NCBI GenBank assembly: GCA_013393545.1
Contig: JABXHG010000187.1
Location: forward strand, 1 to 26,441
Length of the DNA: 26,441 bases
DNA from: Alteromonadaceae bacterium
GTDB taxonomy: Bacteria > Pseudomonadota > Gammaproteobacteria > Pseudomonadales > Oleiphilaceae
Direction of reading: 5' to 3'
A program made the position numbers and the translations under genes. Under the pieces are notes generated by a model. It saw only the letters and a program-made list of their open reading frames with translations, searched no databases and was not told the DNA's origin. Shown in pieces: positions 23,590-26,441 of this stretch (its first letter is position 1; each line of letters starts with the position of its first letter).

Positions 23590-23621
23590 AAAAAAGCGGA
23601 GCCCGGTTTGTCGGGCCCCGC
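23590..23621 (-). terminator. Terminator for recN (hairpin plus T run on minus strand)
   Basis: GCGGAGCCCG pairs with CGGGCCCCGC apart from one mismatch, around a 6-base loop. On the minus strand it is followed by TTTTTT at 23590-23595. It sits just after the fur stop codon, so it may also slow readthrough from fur, but it lacks a U run on that strand. Confidence 0.65.
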
Positions 23622-23624
23622 AAA

Positions 23625-23643
23625 ACTCTTCGCTACGAAGAGT
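23625..23643. repeat. 8-bp inverted repeat in the fur/recN convergent gap
   Basis: ACTCTTCG-CTA-CGAAGAGT, a perfect dyad with a 3-base spacer, next to the recN terminator. It could be a second RNA hairpin. No U run follows on either strand. Confidence 0.5.
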
Positions 23644-23666
23644 AGGGGGTAGTGTTAACGCTGCTT

Positions 23667-25346
23667 TCAGTGGTGTGTGGCCTGCCCCTTTACAAACATT
23701 TCTTTCGCATGCGCCATGGTTTGCTTGGTCATGTCCATGCCACCCAGCATTCTGGCCACCTCGTCGATCCTTCCCTGCTTGTTCAGCGTCTCGATTCGGG
23801 AATAGGTGGCATCTGCCTCGGTAAACTTGCTGACAAACAGGTGTTGATGCGATTGCGCTGCCACCTGCGCCAGGTGGGTGACGCACAGAACCTGGCCATT
23901 ATCGCCCAGCGATCTCAGCAGCCGCCCGACCACTTCTGCCGTGCCGCCGCCGATGCCTACGTCTACCTCGTCAAACACCAGGGTGGGTGTAGTGGAGGTT
24001 TGTGCTACAACCACCTGAATGGCCAGGCTGATACGCGACAGTTCACCGCCCGACGCGACCTTCGCCAGCGGCCTTGCCGGCTGGCCGGGGTTGGCGCTGA
24101 CCAGAAATTCAATGTCTTCCAGACCATGGGGTGCGGGTTCATCGCCGGAATTGCGGTTCAGGTGGGTGACGAACTGCACCGAGGGCATGCTCAGTTGGGC
24201 CAATTCTTCAGCAATACGCTGATCCAGATCCACCGCTGCCTGCTGGCGTTTTTCCGTTAGCTGGTTGGCAAGTTCATTGAAACCGGCCCGCTGTTCGGCA
24301 AGCTCGGCCTCCAGCCGTTCCAGGCTGCCTTCGCCGCCGTCCAGTTCCGCCAGTTCAGCGCTTAGTGACTGATGCAGCTCCGGCAGCTGTTCTGGCGTAA
24401 TCCGATGCTTGCGGGCCATCTGATAAATGGCGCTTAGCCGTTCTTCCACTTCCGCGAGGCGTGCCGGGTCGGCTTCATAATCCTCGACAAAGCGACGAAG
24501 ATTGTCCCCCGCTTCGGAAATCTGGATTTCGGCTTCGTTCAGCATTTGCAGGGTTTCGTTGAGTGCCGGTACCTCCACCGGTAGCTGCTCGAGCTGCTGC
24601 AGTGCCTGTCGAACCAGGCCGGCAGCGCTGGTTTCCTCTTCAGTGCACAACAGCGCAGCTTGATGGCTGGTGTGGCGTACCGCATCGGCCTGACTGAGTT
24701 GTTCCTGTTCCAGTTCCAGTGCCTGTTGTTCGTCGTCCTCAAGGCCGAGGCGATCGAGCTCTTCAACCTGGTAACGCAACAGCTGCAGGCGGGCTTCGGC
24801 CTCATCGGCGTTTTGCCGGCGTTGTTCCAACCTTTGGCGTGTCTGGTGCCAGGTTTTCCAGGCCGCGCGGGTCTGCTCAAGAAGAGTTTCCGCACCGGCG
24901 AATTCGTCCAGTAACTTGCGGTGGGTTTCCTTGCGCAGCAGTGACTGGTGCTGGTGCTGGCTGTGAATGTCCATCAGCATGCCGCCCAACTCTTTGAGCT
25001 GGGATAACGGGTAGGGCTGGCCGTTGATGAACGCCCGCGAGCGGCCTTCCTTACTGATGCTGCGGCGCAGGATGCAGTGGTCCGGGTCGTCCAGTTCGTG
25101 CTCTTCCAGCCATTGCCGGGCTTCCGGAATGCGGGAGATGTCGAAGGTGGCGGCAATATCGGCTCGCTTGGCGCCATGGCGAACCGCGCCGGCATCGGCT
25201 CGCCCGCCCATGGCCAGGCTCAGCGCGTCTAGAACGATGGACTTGCCCGCGCCGGTTTCGCCGGTCAGGGCGGTCATGCCCCTGTTGAAGTTCAGTTCAA
25301 CCTTTTCGGCGATCGCGTAGTTGGAAACCGTCAGTTCTGTGAGCAT
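23667..25346 (-). CDS. recN: DNA repair protein RecN
   Basis: A 559-residue SMC-like ATPase for double-strand break repair. Walker A GETGAGKS is at 29-36. A long coiled-coil middle full of Glu, Gln and Leu (about 150-370) is followed by the ABC signature region (VASGGELSRISLA) and Walker B VFDEVDVGIGGG. The length is normal. Start ATG at 25346 has GGAGG 8 bases upstream. Two LexA boxes and a near-consensus promoter overlap upstream, so it is an SOS gene. It is divergent from grpE. Confidence 0.95.
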   Translation of the reverse strand: MLTELTVSNYAIAEKVELNFNRGMTALTGETGAGKSIVLDALSLAMGGRADAGAVRHGAKRADIAATFDISRIPEARQWLEEHELDDPDHCILRRSISKEGRSRAFINGQPYPLSQLKELGGMLMDIHSQHQHQSLLRKETHRKLLDEFAGAETLLEQTRAAWKTWHQTRQRLEQRRQNADEAEARLQLLRYQVEELDRLGLEDDEQQALELEQEQLSQADAVRHTSHQAALLCTEEETSAAGLVRQALQQLEQLPVEVPALNETLQMLNEAEIQISEAGDNLRRFVEDYEADPARLAEVEERLSAIYQMARKHRITPEQLPELHQSLSAELAELDGGEGSLERLEAELAEQRAGFNELANQLTEKRQQAAVDLDQRIAEELAQLSMPSVQFVTHLNRNSGDEPAPHGLEDIEFLVSANPGQPARPLAKVASGGELSRISLAIQVVVAQTSTTPTLVFDEVDVGIGGGTAEVVGRLLRSLGDNGQVLCVTHLAQVAAQSHQHLFVSKFTEADATYSRIETLNKQGRIDEVARMLGGMDMTKQTMAHAKEMFVKGQATHH

Positions 25347-25371
25347 GCCTGGACCTCCGCTCTCTCTGGCA

Positions 25372-25387
25372 CTGTGATTTCATACAG
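25372..25387. promoter_or_regulatory. LexA box 1 (proximal to recN)
   Basis: CTGTGATTTCATACAG fits the LexA pattern CTGT-N8-ACAG. It starts 26 bases upstream of the recN start codon. Confidence 0.75.
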
Positions 25388-25390
25388 TGA

Positions 25391-25406
25391 CTGTGAATAT
25401 ATACAG
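25391..25406. promoter_or_regulatory. LexA box 2, overlapping the recN -10
   Basis: CTGTGAATATATACAG fits CTGT-N8-ACAG with the TA-rich core of strong LexA sites. It covers the recN -10 element, so LexA binding would occlude the promoter. Its centre is 19 bp from that of box 1. Confidence 0.85.
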
Positions 25407-25424
25407 GGTTTTTGTCGTTTGCAA
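25396..25424 (-). promoter_or_regulatory. recN: recN sigma-70 promoter
   Basis: Minus strand TTGCAA, 17 bases, TATATT. The -10 is inside LexA box 2. Confidence 0.75.
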
Positions 25425-25464
25425 ATCAGGGCCTCAAAAAACCCGCAAGAATATTGCGGAGAAG

Positions 25465-25492
25465 GTTGAAACCCGTGGCTCGGGCCCCATAT
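25465..25492 (+). promoter_or_regulatory. grpE: Sigma-32 heat-shock promoter for grpE
   Basis: GTTGAAA, 13 bases, CCCCATAT. This matches the heat-shock sigma factor consensus CTTGAAA-N13 to 15-CCCCATNT closely. It lies 94 bases upstream of the grpE start. Confidence 0.85.
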
Positions 25493-25585
25493 CCGTTCGC
25501 AAAGTCGTTTCTCCTGTCGTTTACGGGCAGGTCTCATTCAGTGCGCGGCCCTGGTGGGTCGTGGAATCAGGTATCAGGAGTTGTC

Positions 25586-26185
25586 ATGAGTGCGGATGAA
25601 AAGCGCAGTGAACAGGTAGAAGAGCAGAACGAACCAACCGAAACCGCGACCGAAGAAAATGGCGCGGCCGAAGAGGCGGTAGAGCCGGAAATGTCGGAAG
25701 TGGAATCGCTGCAGGCTCAGCTACAGGATCAAAAAGAGCAGGTTCTGCGAATTCAGGCAGAAATGCAGAATGTCCGCCGCCGCGCTGAAATTGATGTGGA
25801 AAAAGCCCATAAGTTCGCGCTGGAAAAGTTCGTCAAAGAACTCTTACCGGTCGCGGACAGCCTGGAGAAAGCGGTCGAAAGCACTGAAGGCCAGACAGAT
25901 TCCAGTGAGCTGGTGGTCTCCATTCGCGAAGGCGTGGAAATGACGCTTGATCTGTTCAAGAAGAGTCTGGGCAAATTCAACGTTGAAGAGCTGAACCCGG
26001 TGGGTGAGCCGTTTGATCCGCAGCAGCACGAAGCCATGTCCATGGTGCCGGCCCCAAATGCCGAGCCCAACAGTGTGGTGGCCGTGGTGCAGAAAGGCTA
26101 TCTGCTGAATGGCCGCGTGGTTCGTCCGGCCATGGTAATGGTGGCTAAAGCCGAAGAAGGCCCAAAAATCGACGAGCAGGCTTGA
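25586..26185 (+). CDS. grpE: Nucleotide exchange factor GrpE
   Basis: A 199-residue co-chaperone that releases ADP from DnaK. It has an acidic N-terminus, a long coiled coil (about 40-90) containing QAEMQNVRRRAEIDVEKAHKF, the segment KELLPVADSLEKAV, and the C-terminal beta domain with FDPQQHEAMSM and GYLLNGRVVRPAMV. ATG at 25586 is chosen because CAGGAG sits 7 bases upstream and the length matches the family; the open frame runs back to 25412, which is untranslated leader. It is under a sigma-32 promoter and followed by dnaK. Confidence 0.95.
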   Translation: MSADEKRSEQVEEQNEPTETATEENGAAEEAVEPEMSEVESLQAQLQDQKEQVLRIQAEMQNVRRRAEIDVEKAHKFALEKFVKELLPVADSLEKAVESTEGQTDSSELVVSIREGVEMTLDLFKKSLGKFNVEELNPVGEPFDPQQHEAMSMVPAPNAEPNSVVAVVQKGYLLNGRVVRPAMVMVAKAEEGPKIDEQA

Positions 26186-26210
26186 AAACCAGATTAACGC
26201 GCCAATATAG

Positions 26211-26441
<231 letters not shown>

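Overview
The window is a Marinobacter-like gammaproteobacterial chromosome segment (about 1215-26441) joined at its left end to about 1.2 kb of sequence from a low-GC Firmicute, probably a halophilic Bacillaceae. The gammaproteobacterial assignment rests on gene content and order: ubiE next to a polyhydroxyalkanoate-system gene, smpB-ssrA, ratA-rnfH divided from fur by bamE, recN back to back with grpE-dnaK, mqo, fumC, cheV, and a Fur with a single cysteine as in pseudomonads. No database was consulted, so the genus is an inference. The left end has AT-rich codons, a strong Gram-positive ribosome binding site and a very acidic lipoprotein. It carries metQ and the 3' part of metI, and it stops abruptly inside metI exactly where a gammaproteobacterial ubiE is cut after about 22 codons. 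This looks like an artificial or chimeric join.

Layout: 1-1216 metI(partial)-metQ, minus strand. 1212-1277 is the truncated 5' end of ubiE, divergent from a PHA-system gene (1394). 1788-5498 is a zinc module: two Zur-box-like operators, a His-rich outer-membrane barrel, a strong terminator, then an overlapping ABC importer (binding protein, ATPase, permease). 5553-8620 holds an ExaC-type aldehyde dehydrogenase and class II fumarase. 8647-12316 holds a CDP-archaeol-synthase-like membrane protein, a metallophosphoesterase, msrA-msrB and a CaxA/YrbG-type cation exchanger. 12704-14185 is malate:quinone oxidoreductase. 14341-17649 is a two-gene unit: a divergent ATP-grasp enzyme and a 674-residue protein whose C-terminal half carries a papain-like Gln/Cys/His/Asn pattern. 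It is the best candidate here for an undescribed system. 17684-19351 holds cheV and an ExoD-family gene. 19395-20313 is ssrA (tmRNA) and smpB with their own promoter and terminator signals. 20456-22706 is an NSS-family transporter, ratA and rnfH. 22709-23581 is bamE divergent from fur. 23667-26441 is recN (two LexA boxes) divergent from grpE-dnaK (sigma-32 promoter).

Themes: metal homeostasis (Zur-type zinc uptake, Fur), carbon metabolism around malate and fumarate, and stress or quality control (MsrA/B, tmRNA-SmpB, RecN under SOS, GrpE-DnaK under heat shock). Apart from the left-end join there are no insertion sequences, CRISPR arrays or prophage genes. Most of the window is ordinary core chromosome.
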